From: Phyllostachys edulis
Taxonomy: Eukaryota; Streptophyta; Magnoliopsida; Poales; Poaceae
NCBI GenBank assembly: GCA_036346405.1
Contig: CM070548.1
Coordinates: 89,797,333-89,861,332, forward strand
Direction of reading: 5' to 3'
Length of the DNA stretch: 64,000 nt
Of the stretch, positions 23,817 through 35,440 are shown piece after piece. Each line of letters opens with the position of its first letter. Within the stretch, counting starts at the first letter, position 1. A program made the position numbers and the translations under genes. A model generated the notes under the pieces. It was given only the letters and a program-made list of their open reading frames with translations. It was not told the DNA's origin and did no database searches.

Positions 23817-25546
23817 TAATGCAACTATGTGTCAGCTCAACTACTAGGATTTCAAAGTTCAACAAACATTTGCTCTGCATCTTCGGTTCGGCTGATAAAT
23901 TAGGGCTAGCTTCAGCTTGTCAAATACTAAAGCTCTTGCTCCCTCACAGCAAACTCTTTTAAATTGATACGTTTTTTTTTAAAAAAAAAAAGCTTAAATC
24001 GGGAAGGTGCTCGTGGGGATTTATGAAATTTCAGTATGTCCGAATTTTAGACGGTTAAACTGCCCTACTGCGAGGTATATGTACTTCTGTGTCTTTGGGT
24101 TCCGCTTTTTTACTCCGTGCTTATTAAAATGACGCTTGTTTCAAATGCAAGACATAAAATAATTAAACCCGTGATCAGCGACGTGTTATTAGCGCCTTAA
24201 TTTTTTATGTGAGCACTGTCATCGACGTACACAGGCCATCATTCTGAAATCGTTACACGATCGCTGACATACCGACTCTATCAGTTAGATATAATATGCT
24301 CAGGCCCACCACCCCGGATCCTACTAATACAAAATGGCAAGGCGGTTTGACCATTTGACACAAGGCTACAAAAGTACAAATCCCTACGTCGATGAGGTGC
24401 CCTCAGTTCGTCGCACACACCACCACCGCATGCTGCGCAGTCATAATTTTCACGGTATCCACTCTCATTCCTTTACTTGCTATTTCATTATCTTTACTAT
24501 TATAAAAAAAATTATTTGGTGGTGATAGTAAGTCTGTCACCCCTTGAGTTGATAGTAAGTCTGTATATATATGCATATGTTACTATGAGGATCTCTTGCC
24601 GACAGTTAGATCATCTGCGTATGTGGTTTGTGATAAGACTCTTCATGACTTGTTGATCGGCAAATTACGTATGCAACTTTTAAATGTAATGATAGTTATC
24701 TTATACATATTGATTTTTCAAATTTAAAACTTATACATGGTTATATGTGATTTATTACAATGCACGGACACTCGGCCAGTAGATGACAAGCCTTACCCTG
24801 CTTTCAGCGCCCCTAGCTAGTTGAGACATGCACGTCTCAAACATGGTAGGAAAAGAAAATGTGTTTGGTGTTTGGTGTTCGCTTCTATTGCACATCACCC
24901 CCGTGGTAGCGGCAAACTGCGTGCGTGGACACGTGGGAAGTTTTGGACTTCAGCATTGATATGGATCCCTATCATCACAAGTGAGTGCATGGTTAGATTA
25001 TAAAGCCGGGTCAATTTAAGTAAGAGTAGTCATTAGTCGGTTAGAATTGATTTAGAAAGTAGCGGACAAGAACAAAAAGACGTATCCAGTATCCATTGCC
25101 GTCCCATGCCAAAAAAACTAACCCTCCACTCAGAACAGAAAAGGGGTTCTTAACACCACATTTGGCCGGGGGGACGGAGACAACAGGGGCTAGTGGCAGC
25201 CATGGCTCCCCTTGTGCTTCTGAAAAAAATTCAGCCCCCCTTGATTTTGTGTGGAATAAAAATTCTAAAATCACATACATGGTCCCTCACATAGCTTACA
25301 TGTAAAAATCTTATAGGCCCTATCAATATGTACATATGCACAAACGATCAGTCCATCTTCTTTTATTTCTAAAAAGTAGCTAGTAGCGATAGTTGGTCAG
25401 TACTACATGTTTGAATCCTCCCTTCTTAAATACGGTAGGGGAGGGAAATAAATCTGATCTCTCTACACTGTGTTTTTTTAATACCGATTTTTTTATTAGC
25501 CCTCGTATAAAACTTCTAGCTGCGTCTCTGCATTTGGCAGTCCTAA
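23817..25546. other. Non-coding region upstream of the kinase gene
   Basis: I see no gene or clear repeat. The sequence is AT-rich with short frames only (such as 24334-24525 and 25096-25305, + strand) that resemble no family. Confidence 0.35.
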
Positions 25547-25821
25547 GGCTGGTCCCAATGCTCCACCTTGGCAAGTTTCTTAAGGCTGCCACATAGGCAA
25601 AAGTCTGATATGGCACTGTAATTAAGGAAGAGAGAGAGAGCAGACTGGTATCTTATTTAGATACCACTCATACACAGTATCCTAAGTAGAAATACTAGTA
25701 AATATTCTATATCAAAGGCCTAGGATACCACACTCTAGGATACCATGCATTGGGAAGGTGGTATCTAAATGCTTTTCATGCAATAAGAAACTATAGTAAG
25801 AAACCACCCATTAGACCAGCC
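25547..25821. mobile_element. Tourist-like (PIF/Harbinger) MITE
   Basis: The ends GGCTGGTC...GACCAGCC are exact inverted repeats of 8 bases, extending imperfectly inward (CCCAATG / CATTAG side). It is flanked on both sides by TAA (25544-25546 and 25822-25824), the 3-bp target of PIF/Harbinger elements. It is 275 bp and non-coding, and lies about 280 bp upstream of the kinase start codon, so it may be part of that gene's promoter. Confidence 0.7.
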
Positions 25822-26102
25822 TAAAAGGACAAACATGAAATATTTGCAGGGAACCTTTGAAAATTAATTCATTCAGCAGCCATCAACGCCCCCTCCCTCT
25901 CCATCCCCATTCCTGCAGCTGCATATCCAGCTTATTCCCCTCACCGAGCTGTACATATATGTCTTGTACACATTTGTGCCAGCACAACAGTAGCACTAAC
26001 GAATCTCCAAGTTATGACTGGCTAGCTACAACGCCTCTCCAACAACCCAATGGCAACAAGAAATATATTCCTATAAAGCACTGCGTTTCTCAGAGCTCCA
26101 AG

Positions 26103-28417
26103 ATGGAGCAGCACCAGGAAGAACACGCGGTTGGATCGCCGTACCGCTTTCGACATCGCCGGTTGATGGATACAGCACCTGCAAGTGATCCACGTACACC
26201 CAGTTCTTGCTTTGTTGCAGATATTTCAATGTTCTTCAGTTAAGGAAGGTGGCTGAATTGTTGTGGTTGTTCTTGCACCAGGACATTCAAGCTCCAATGG
26301 GATGCCTATAATGGTCTCCATCCTGGCGGTAGTCATCATCTGCACTCTTCTCTACTGTGTGTACTGCTGGAGATGGAGGAAGCGCAACGGTTAGCTCTAA
26401 TTAGCAGTACTACATGCTGCAATTGTTACGTTAGTACTTGTACAGTTTTACTGATTGATATGATGTTAGTACTTAGAACTAGCTAAGAGCATTTTATTGG
26501 TTCTTGCAGCTATCAGGAGGGCTCAGATAGAGAGCCTGAGGCCACTCTCCAATTCGGACTTGCCTCTCATGGACCTGTCCTCCATCCATGCGGCCACCAA
26601 CAATTTCTCCAAGGACAACAAGCTTGGCGAAGGCGGGTTCGGGCCCGTTTATAGGGTAAGAACACTATCAAATGTTACTTTAGTTCCTAGTAATTAATAT
26701 TAATTCTTCTTGGGCATGAGATTTCACTGACTGAACTTCGTTTCTTGGGCATATTCAGGGTGTTCTGGGCAGTGGCGCAGAGATCGCCGTGAAGCGGCTG
26801 TCGGCGAGGTCACGGCAGGGCGTGGCGGAGTTCCGGAACGAGGTGGAGCTGATCGCCAAGCTGCAGCACAGGAACTTGGTGAGGCTGTTGGGCTGCTGCG
26901 TGGAGAGGGATGAGAAGATGCTCATCTACGAGTACCTCCCTAACAGAAGCCTTGATGCCTTCCTCTTCGGTTAGTTAATTTGCTTTCTCTTTGTTAATTT
27001 CTTGGTGCAATTCTCGTGTGAAATTATGTATCTAGAGTCAAGGAACACGCATATGGTTGAGATAGGTTTGATTGGTATTGCTGAAGTGTGCATAGATTGT
27101 TTGGTTTTGGTTAATGGTTGGTGAGAAACTAATACCCATGGGACATGCACATGGTTGAACCGAATTTTAACTCTTGGGTTCTGAAATCTGCATAGTTTAC
27201 TGGTTTTGAGTCAATTAGATCTAATCAAGCTATTAGATCGATGCAAAATAGGTAAACGGTGAGCTAAGTAGCATGAAAAGTCGTGTAGCATCCATGTGCT
27301 TCATGCGTGTACTGTAACCTCGATCGGATTCTAGATGGTTCAGAGTAACTGATCTGACCAGCTTCTGTTTGATCTAAACATTCTGAAACCGGAAACTGAA
27401 CTAACATGAGTTAACTCGATCCAATTTTGTGCCATCAGGTACTAGAAAGAGTGCTCAATTGGACTGGAAAATGAGACACAGCATCATCCTGGGGATCGCT
27501 CGTGGCCTGCTTTACCTCCATGAGGACTCTTGTCTTAAGGTCATCCATAGGGACCTCAAGGCGAGCAACGTGCTCCTCGACAACAAGATGAACCCTAAGA
27601 TCTCCGACTTCGGCATGGCCAAGATTTTCGAAGAGGAGAGCAACGAAGTTAACACCGGGCACGTCGTTGGAACATAGTAAGTACAATGCAACAGTCCACT
27701 TTCTCATGACTCATCGAGTACATAACTTACGGGCCATGTAATTTGAGTAGGTGCTAACCTGAAATTAAAAAAATGCAGCGGATACATGGCACCAGAATAT
27801 GCAATGGAGGGCGTTTTCTCGGTGAAGTCAGACGTGTTCAGCTTCGGAGTTCTAGTACTAGAGATCCTAAGCGGGCAGCGAAACGGCGCAATGTACCTTC
27901 AGGAGCACCAGCAAACCCTGTTCCAAGATGTAAAATCCTTCCCGAAATCCATTCTCCTAAATCGATCACAAATGCACAGTTTTTAAATCCGTTCTCCTAA
28001 ATCAATCACAAATGCACAGTTTTTCTCCTAACAAGTAGTGCAACTCTTGACTGAACTTATATATGATGGTACATAACTACATATATACTACAGGCATGGA
28101 AGCTTTGGAACGAGGACAAGGCAGCGGAGTTGATGGACCCGTCGCTCGCTGACTCATACTCGAAAGAGGAGGCGTGGCGGTGCTACCACGCCGGCCTGCT
28201 CTGCGTGCAGGAGAACCCCGAGCACCGGCCGACCATGTCCAACGTCGTGCTCATGCTGATCAGCGACCAGATGCAGCTGCCGGCGCCCACTCAGCCGCCG
28301 CTGTTCGCGAGGCTGAAGAAGGTCTCGGCGTCAGAGTTCTCATTGGCGATGAAGACTGAAACGACCAAGACGCAGTCCGTCAACGACGTGTCCATCTCCA
28401 TGATCGAGCCACGATAA
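26103..28417 (+). CDS. Receptor-like kinase without ectodomain (DUF26/SD1-type kinase domain)
   Basis: Seven exons fit GT-AG rules and keep one frame: 26103-26184, 26282-26389, 26510-26655, 26759-26969, 27439-27676, 27779-27929 and 28094-28417 (stop TAA), giving 419 residues. Residues 1-27 are a short basic N-terminus, and a membrane helix (MVSILAVVIICTLLYCVYCW) follows at about 38-57. A basic stop-transfer follows, then a kinase domain from about residue 95. Visible motifs: GEGGFGPVY, AVKRL (ATP Lys), HRNLVRLLG, VIHRDLKASN (RD type), DFGMAK, GTYGYMAPEYAMEG and a C-terminal regulatory tail. Nothing is broken. The kinase resembles cysteine-rich/S-domain RLKs, but there is no signal peptide or extracellular domain. 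From memory, grasses have a conserved group with this layout, so absence of an ectodomain is probably normal. It should phosphorylate Ser/Thr on partners at the plasma membrane. Exon 1 is the least certain; an in-frame ATG lies upstream at 25857. Confidence 0.88.
27948..28025 (+). repeat. Tandem duplication in kinase intron 6
   Basis: A unit of 39 bases ending ACAAATGCACAGTTTTT is present twice in a row, with two substitutions. It lies wholly within the intron between exons 6 and 7. Confidence 0.75.
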
Positions 28418-28433
28418 AATTGTTTATTTTTTA

Positions 28434-28462
28434 CTCTCTCTCTCTCTCTCCCTCTCTCTCCT
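28434..28462 (+). repeat. CT microsatellite in kinase 3' UTR
   Basis: A nearly pure (CT)n run begins about 16 bases after the kinase stop codon, so it would lie in the 3' UTR. Confidence 0.7.
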
Positions 28463-29942
28463 TATACGAGAGTTTTTATAAGTTTATGGTGACGGTGAGA
28501 TGTCCACACACGATGATGGGGAGGTTGGAAGAAAAATAATAGCATCGACAAAGAAATCCATGGGGAATAGGCAACATTGTTTCATTCTTTCAGCAAGGGC
28601 AACGAGCACCGTGTAAATACTGTGTCAGTAACATCTTGCGAGCTGTGACTGCACAGAAGAAAAAAAAATCAGCTTTTGCGTCTGGAAAATTTTGCACCAT
28701 GACATATACAGCAAGAAGATGCTTTGAAATTACAAAAGGAAATGATCCCGTTCTGATGTAAAGGTGAAGATCCCTCCTTTGTGAAGTGCCAATGGGACCT
28801 TTGGTTGTTGCTTCTGAAAGAAACAGAGACCTAAAAAAAGGACCTAAAAGGGAGTATCCTGTATCCGGTGCCGACTTGGCCTTGTTTTCTCACAAGGTCA
28901 AAGAAATTTCACAAGCATCCAAGCACGCGCATCATCAGAGCCTAGAGCACGCACTACTCTTTGTTGAGCTAACTTCACATCTAGCGACCTCATGACGCCA
29001 TTGTCGCGACACATACCCACCTACTCCAACTAGCCGTCTATATATCCATACAATAACAAAATATCGCAAAGAAAGATTGCAACATATCACCATCGTCATC
29101 TCTTTAACGCAGGCGTCTAACAGCGATCCGAGTCATCAGCATCTGATTTGCGAGATCGTTTAGACATATGTCTCTTATCCATGAGAGCTTCATCTCATCA
29201 TCTGGCATGTTGCTGGTTGCCCGGTCGGATCGTGATGTCAATGCCACGGGAAGGACTTCTTATTATGCGCCCCGCTATCTCTATGTGCAGTCCTCTGTAT
29301 AGCATCCGGGCCTCCATGGCTTGCATCAAATTCAGACCGATCCAATCCACGAACGGCAGAGAAAGAGGAGCAGCATCCGAGCATGCAGAAACAGAGGGAA
29401 ACACATAAAGCGATCGAAGAAATTAAGTGGTGTGAGAACGTCAATAACAGTTTGGTTCGTCGTACACCCACCCAGCTAGTGTGATGATCCAATGTACAGT
29501 AGTATATGTGCACTTGCGGATCACGCGATCTTTCTTTTTGCTTGAGTGGCTTGGCAGAGTAACCACATGATTTGTTGGTTGAAATCCACCGAGCGGGCTG
29601 TCTGGTTGGGCGATCGATGAGTGCCGCGATTGACGGACGCTGCTTCACTGATGCTTCTGTTTTTTCTGTCCTCACGTGGTTCCAACGATTTCTTCTCACC
29701 CTCCCTTCCGGGAGCCGGAAAGGAAAAGTATCCCGGCGTGGTACTTTTTCCAAGTCGCGAGGTTGGAATTGGAAAGGTACTGATTCGTCTGCAGTGCCGA
29801 GCAATAAGAACGCACCATCCTATCGGGTCGGGGGTCCACGGCTCCTCGTAGCCTGGAGTAGTTGAATAATCCGGGCCTTCTTGAGGAAGCAGCTACCCCT
29901 ATTCATACAGTCCAGCCCAGATCAGGCCGACTAGCCTAAGCC
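28463..29942. other. Region downstream of the kinase gene without a recognised gene
   Basis: The longest frame is 188 codons on the minus strand (29238-29804). Its composition is irregular, it matches no family I know, and there is no supporting splice or repeat structure, so I do not call it a gene. Confidence 0.3.
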
Positions 29943-31612
29943 AGCACCATGCCCATTTGGGTCGGCTAAACTAGGCCCTAAATATGAATTCGCCCGATTT
30001 TGGTCAGGTCTAGCCTCTAGTCTCTACTCTAGTACTCTGGTCTTCCAATGTTTTGCTACAAACAGAAGTTAAAGAGGAGAGAGAGGATTTTAGAGTGGAC
30101 TCTGTATATTGCAATAGCGAAGCTAACAAATTACAAACATTTATTGAGTCAGATCAATTAGATGAACCATGTCCAACGCCAAGGAAATAACAAGTTATTA
30201 CTACCCCACCTTTCTAGGAGAAGAAGGAGCCATGGAGGGAGGGAGACATTGCCGTTATCGCCTGTAACATCCCATTTTTTGGGGTGGTTTTAGATTTGGT
30301 TTTCGGTTTGAAAAAGGAGTTCAAAAACTTGATTTGAAGCTTAAGTGTATATTTCCAAAAATCTCCCCCAAAGTTTCAAAGGTTGGTTGATTTCAAAATC
30401 TTAGGTTTTCGAATTCCCAAAACCTCCCAAAATCTGTTGGGCCTGGCCCATTTCTTCCTCTGGGCTTAGCCCATTTCCTTGCCCCATCTCCCCTTAGCCT
30501 TTTCCCCCTCCCACTAGCCTTCCCGGCCCAACCACCACCTTGGCCACCTCGTTGCTCAGTGCATGTGTCCCCGATGCGCGCTAGACACGCCCACGCCGGT
30601 GCTCTCGCCACATTGAACCACCGTCGGTTGACCGCATGCGATGCGTCGTCTTTGCTCGCTTCGTCCTTCTGCCGCCATGCTCGATCGCCGATGTCGCGTC
30701 GCCATCGCTCCGTCGCCTGCCCCTGTCCCTCCAAGCCACGGCCCACGCCCGCACCCGCCACCGCGACTCGCCCAACCTCCGTGTCGTCGCCTCTCGTTCT
30801 CGACACCAAAGATCGCCTCGCCGTTGCCCATGCCGCGCAGAGCGCCCATGCACGCGCCAGAGCACCAACTTCCTTGCCGTGCCACCAGCTCGCCCTTGCC
30901 AAGTCATTTCGCCATCGCTCCGTCACTTGCCCTCGTCCATCCAAGCCAGAGCTCCCATGCTGCCGCCCTCAGAACCGTGCGCGTCTTCAAGTCACCCCGC
31001 AACAGCTTCCCTCCTCTCTTCCTTGACTATAAGAAGCCCCGGAGGCCTCCTCTTGTCCTCCCCGCCTGTGCTCTTGTCTCCCCCTCTGTCGCCAAGAAGC
31101 GCCGAAGAAGCTCAAGCTTTCAGGTTGGCCGCCGCACCACCTTGCCTCTTCCTTCGCTCTGGTGAACTTTTCCCCACACCACCTCTGTCACATCGTGTTC
31201 CAGGACCCGAGGATTCTTTCCCCCTCTCCTAATTTGGCTTTTGGTCCACAGATGTCGCCGGATTTCTCATCTTCCACGTTGCCGGCCGAAAATCCTCCAC
31301 CACCCGATCTTCTTCTCCGACGAGGTTTTAGCTGAGGTAGGTGCGCCATATCATGTTCCCGAGGTTCTCCCACTTTTCCCCTACCTCCTCTCGGCCAATC
31401 ACTCGCCGTGGAGCCCCGCCGGCCGCCGTGGAACCCCCTTCCCGGAGCCTCCCCGAACCACCCATCCCCTTCCCCACCTCTGGGCGCAGCTCATACTCCC
31501 TCCATCTGCCTCACCGTGCCGCGCCCACCGCTAGCGCCGTGTGCCCCCTGTGAGCCACCGCCGCCGCGCCGGGCCTCCTCTGGTGCACCGCCGACCGTGT
31601 CGCCACCTCCCC
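29943..31612 (+). repeat. Tandem duplication, unit 1 (with truncated LTR)
   Basis: It begins AGCACCATGCCCATTT and is directly followed by a second copy with the same start at 31613. The unit holds about 320 bp of flanking DNA and then an LTR-like sequence starting TGTAACATCC (30263) with a TATA element ACTATAAGAAGCC (about 31025). CT/CCG-rich leader sequence follows. The LTR has no 3' end. Open frames in the GC-rich part (30393-31165, both strands) are composition artefacts: they have no conserved motifs and the two copies do not preserve the same frame. Confidence 0.75.
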
Positions 31613-33266
31613 TAGCACCATGCCCATTTAGGTCGGCTAAACTAGGCCCTAAATATGAATTCGGCTCGATTTTGCTTAGGTCTAGTCTCTACTCTAGTAC
31701 TCTGAGCATGAGCAGTTGAGCACATCCCTGCTATTCTGGTCTTCCAATGTTTTGCCACAAACAAAAGTTAAAGATGAGAGAGAGGATTTTAGAGTGGATT
31801 CTATATATTGCAATAGCGAAGCTAACAAATTGCAAACATTTCTTGAGTCAGATCAATTAGATGAACCATGTCCAACACCAAGGAAATAACAAATCGTTAC
31901 TACCCCACCTATCTAGGAGAAGATGGAGCCATGGAAGGAGGGAGACATTGCCGTCGTCGCCTGTAACATCCTATTTTTTGGGGGGTAGTTTTAAATTTGG
32001 TTTTCAGTTTGAAAAAGGAGTTCAAAAACTTAATTTGAACCTTAAGTGTGTATTTCCAAAAATCTCCCCCAAAGTTTTAAAGGTTAGTTGATTTCAAAAT
32101 CTTAGTTTTTCGAATTCCCAAAACCTCCCAAAATCTGTTGGGCCTCACCAATTTCTTCCTTTGGGCTCATCCCATTTCCTTGGCCTATCTCCCCTGTCCT
32201 CTCCCCCCCCGCCTTCCCTACCAACCGCCTATTTGGTCACCCCCGTCGGTCAACAAGACGTGTCCTCGATGCGCTACCGACACGCCCCACGCCAGACGCC
32301 CCGCCCGTCGCGCCGTGCACACGCTAGAGCGCCATGCTACCTGCTCGTCCTTGCCGCCATGCCTTACGTCAGCACATCACATCACCGTCGCTCCATCGCC
32401 TGCCCCTATCCCTCCAAGCTACGGCCCATGCCCGCACGCGTCATCAAGACTGCCACGCCTCTGTGTCGCCACTCTCGTTCTCGACGCCAACATCGCCCCA
32501 TTGTTGCCCATGCCGCACAGAGCGCCCGTGCGCGCACTAGAGCATCAACTCCCCTACCGTGCCACCTGATCGCCCATGCCAAGTCATTTCGTCGTCGCTC
32601 CGACGCTTGCCCCCGTCCCTCCAGGCCAAAGCTCCCATGCTGCCATCCTCGGAACCGTGCACATCTTCAAGTCGCCCCGCAACGGCTCCTCTCCTCTCTT
32701 CCTTGACTATAAGAAGCCCCAGAGGCCTCCTTTTGTCCTCCCCTCCCCGCCTGTGCCCTTGTCTCCCTCTCTGTCGCCAAGAAGCGCCGAAGAAGCTCAA
32801 GCTTTCAAGTTGGTCGCCGAACCACCTTACCTCTTCCTTCGCTCCAGTAAACTTTTCCATGCACCACCTCCGTCACATCGTGTTCTAGGACCCAAGGATT
32901 CTTTCCCCTCTCCTAATTTGGCTTTTGGTCCACAAACGTCACCATATTTCTCATCTTTTCCGTTGCCGGCCGAAAATCATCCTCCACCCAATCTTCTTGT
33001 TCGGCGAGGTTTTAGCCAAGGTAGGTGCTCCATCTCGTGTTCTCGAGGTTCTCCCACTTTTACCCTACCTCCTCTCGGCCAAACACTCACCGTGGAGCCT
33101 CGCCACCGCCAACCCGTCTTCCTCCCCGTCAACCGCCGTGGAACCCTCTCCCCGGAGCCTCCCCGAACCACCCATCCCCTTCCCCACCTCCAAGCGCAGC
33201 TCGTGCTCCCTCCATCTACCTCACCGCGCCGCCCCCACCGCCAGCGCCGTGTGCCACCCGTGAGCC
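31613..33266 (+). repeat. Tandem duplication, unit 2 (with truncated LTR)
   Basis: Second direct copy of the 1.67-kb unit. The order of landmarks is the same: TGTAACATCC at 31962, the TATA-like ACTATAAGAAGCC at about 32705 and GTGAGCCGC near the end. Copies differ by scattered substitutions and small indels; for example, unit 2 has an extra AGCATGAGCAGTTGAGCACA segment near 31704. The unit is interrupted at about 33266 by the Mutator-like element. Confidence 0.75.
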
Positions 33267-33416
33267 GCGGCTTTTCATTCCAATTTTAAAATATAGCAAA
33301 CGAATTCAAAAAACTATGAAATTTTATGTGGAGCACACCAACACAGTGCACTTGCTTATGTAAATTTGCCATAATTTTATTCATCCAAAATCGCCACGTA
33401 CTCTCTCCCCCGATTA
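33267..33416 (+). repeat. Left terminal inverted repeat of the Mutator-like element
   Basis: It matches the reverse complement of 38339-38491 with roughly a dozen differences by eye. Confidence 0.75.
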
Positions 33417-33999
33417 TATAAACGTGTTCTGTTTGTACGGATTTGTAAATGTAGAAAATGAGCTCTAAAAATTATGATTTTTTTATTGTGTAATGTTTCG
33501 ATAATTTTATATGTCTTCTGGAATTGTCTCGGAAATTTAGGATTTAGGTCGCGAGAATTTGGATTTTAGGTTACGGAAATTAGCGTTTCATGATTTCATG
33601 TGACTTGGAATGTATTTGAGATTTGCTGGGTTACATTTTGGTGATATACATGTCTTGATAGCAAGGTATATTTGTGGTCTAGAGGAGGTTATGGGATATT
33701 CCAAATATGCTATACTTTTTTGTACTTTTGGAAAACTATATGTTAGACTCGTAAGAATATTTTGGTATGTTGTTGTGGTGTGCTAAATTTCTGAAGAATT
33801 TTGTTAGGTAGCAATGATTCGTAAGTACGAAGGTAGGTGATATTGCGATGCGTTAGGAAATTCATACACGGTAGGTAACATACATGACAGTTTTAGAGAA
33901 ATGGTGCAACGATAACAACACGACAGTTGATCCGACCAGGGGCTTACATGGCACATAGGCTAACGAACCAAGGACGGTATATGCATGCCTTTAGGGAAT

Positions 34000-34640
34000 T
34001 AGAAATACATTGGACATATGGACGAAGAGTGTCGGAGTACTGCGTGGATCGGGGTCATTTGCCCTTCCTTACGAGCTCGGCGTTGTACTCCTTGTTGGCC
34101 GCCTTGGCCTCGGCCACCATTTCCCTCTTTTGTTCGCGCTCCCTCTCGCGAGCCTCGCGCTCCCTGCGCTTGCACGCCTCGAGATGGGTCTGCGCCTCCT
34201 GCCGGATACACTGATTGTACTCTTCGGTGTGGCGCTCCTCCTCCCTCCTCTCGCGGTCCCTGTTGGCATCCCATTCCTCGCAATCGAGAGTCCACTAGTC
34301 ATGTGGGTGGATCTCTAGGTCAATCCACTTACGATAGCCACATAGCGGATCCGGGGACTACGGGTAGACGAGAGAGGTTATTAGTGCGGACTTTCAAAGA
34401 AAAATGGTAGGGGAACATACTGCTATCTGTCCTTACCAGCTACCGATAGTGTCTCGTGTCCCAACGGCGGTCGGGATAGTCGCTGGAGTAGTTCGTGTAA
34501 CCCCAGTAACGCATGCCCAAGCTTGGCCGATGCTTGGACTTGAAGAACTTGCAGTTGTCCCTGTACCAACAAAGGGGCGGCGTGATGCGGGGGATGCCCG
34601 ATCTTCATAATGTAGGATCGTTGATAACTTTGGATCCGTG
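34000..34640 (-). pseudogene. GRF-type zinc-finger / coiled-coil protein fragment
   Basis: Read on the minus strand from about 34620: 'ITPPLCWYRDNCKFFKSK' and 'GMRYWGYTNYSSDYPDR' look like the C-x-C...K...G-x-R-Y/F-x-C core of GRF zinc fingers in plant transposon proteins. The expected cysteines are replaced by Tyr at two places. Then, past a likely intron or gap, comes 'KWIDLEIHPHD', a stop, and a run rich in Arg/Glu ('DANRDREREEE'-like composition) to 'NAELVRKGK' and a stop at about 34059. The tail would form a long charged coiled coil. Stops and lost cysteines make it a pseudogene. Such fragments commonly accompany plant-mobile-domain transposon genes. Confidence 0.5.
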
Positions 34641-34649
34641 CAACCTGAC

Positions 34650-35440
34650 GAACTGATGGAGCCAACCACTGTCAAAACAGCAACCTGCGACAAAGGAGTT
34701 CGTCCAACTACACGCTTATGATCCCGTCTACCTAACCACACAAAGTAGACATGTCACTGCTCCTGCAAAACACAAGGAATCACAAGAACAACGGAAACAG
34801 CACAACAGATTGGAACTCCCTATTCTAGTGGGGGTAATATTGCTCAAACCCTAGAATTAAGAGTATATTGATCTCTGGAAAATATGGCATCCCCCTACAT
34901 GGTGCGCAGCGCCTTACAATATATAGTGTGTATGGGCACAACTCAACTTGGGATTCGGCCATAGTTTGGACTCAACACAAAAATAGAAACTAGAAATACA
35001 TGCCTAAGTCTCACGTGTACTCGGCTAAAGAAAAAGACACGCAGGCCATGACCAATTGCAGATCAATTTCCAAATTGGTTATCTTGAGAACTTGCCAAAA
35101 CTATTTGGTCTCCTACTCCCTTTTCACATAGATTCTTTCCTTGCTTTCCTTCTGGACTACTCACGTAACACACATCATGCATGCATTTAGACCTTGCATG
35201 GCACAACCACAACCGAACACTGCAGCTACCAAAGATTTTGTTCAATACTTCTTGCTCCATTGTTCTTGTTCTCGGTCTTGTGTGCTTCTATATGTATATA
35301 ACTGCACAAATAAAACATGGAACTATTAGGTAGTGACATATTCTCATTAGTAAGATGAAAATTATTTAAGAGCGAGTTCACCTGTTGGTTAATTAATTTA
35401 GCTCTTCCTCGTGTAATTGGTCCAATTGGAATGTCCTCAT
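34650..35440 (-). mobile_element. Gypsy polyprotein tail and LTR-like sequence nested in the MULE
   Basis: On the minus strand 35440-35228 reads 'GPITRGRAKLINQQVNSLL' and continues to a stop. G-P-[IM]-T-R-x-R-A-K is the recurring C-terminal motif of grass gypsy polyproteins. The region after it (35220-34650, minus) is non-coding and resembles an LTR leader, with an ACACACTATATATTGTAAGG block and an AATATACTCTTAATTCTAGGG block. It is in frame with the plant-mobile-domain C-terminal region upstream (35723-35441), so the two now form one open frame of 165 codons. Confidence 0.5.

Noticed and set aside
29238..29804. 188-codon open frame on the minus strand
   Set aside because: No domain, signal or family resemblance, irregular composition, and no splice or regulatory support. 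Probably chance.
30393..31232. Several frames of 100-198 codons in GC-rich sequence, both strands
   Set aside because: They lie in LTR sequence, overlap each other in all frames, and the tandem copy at 32138-33289 does not preserve the same frame. Composition artefact.
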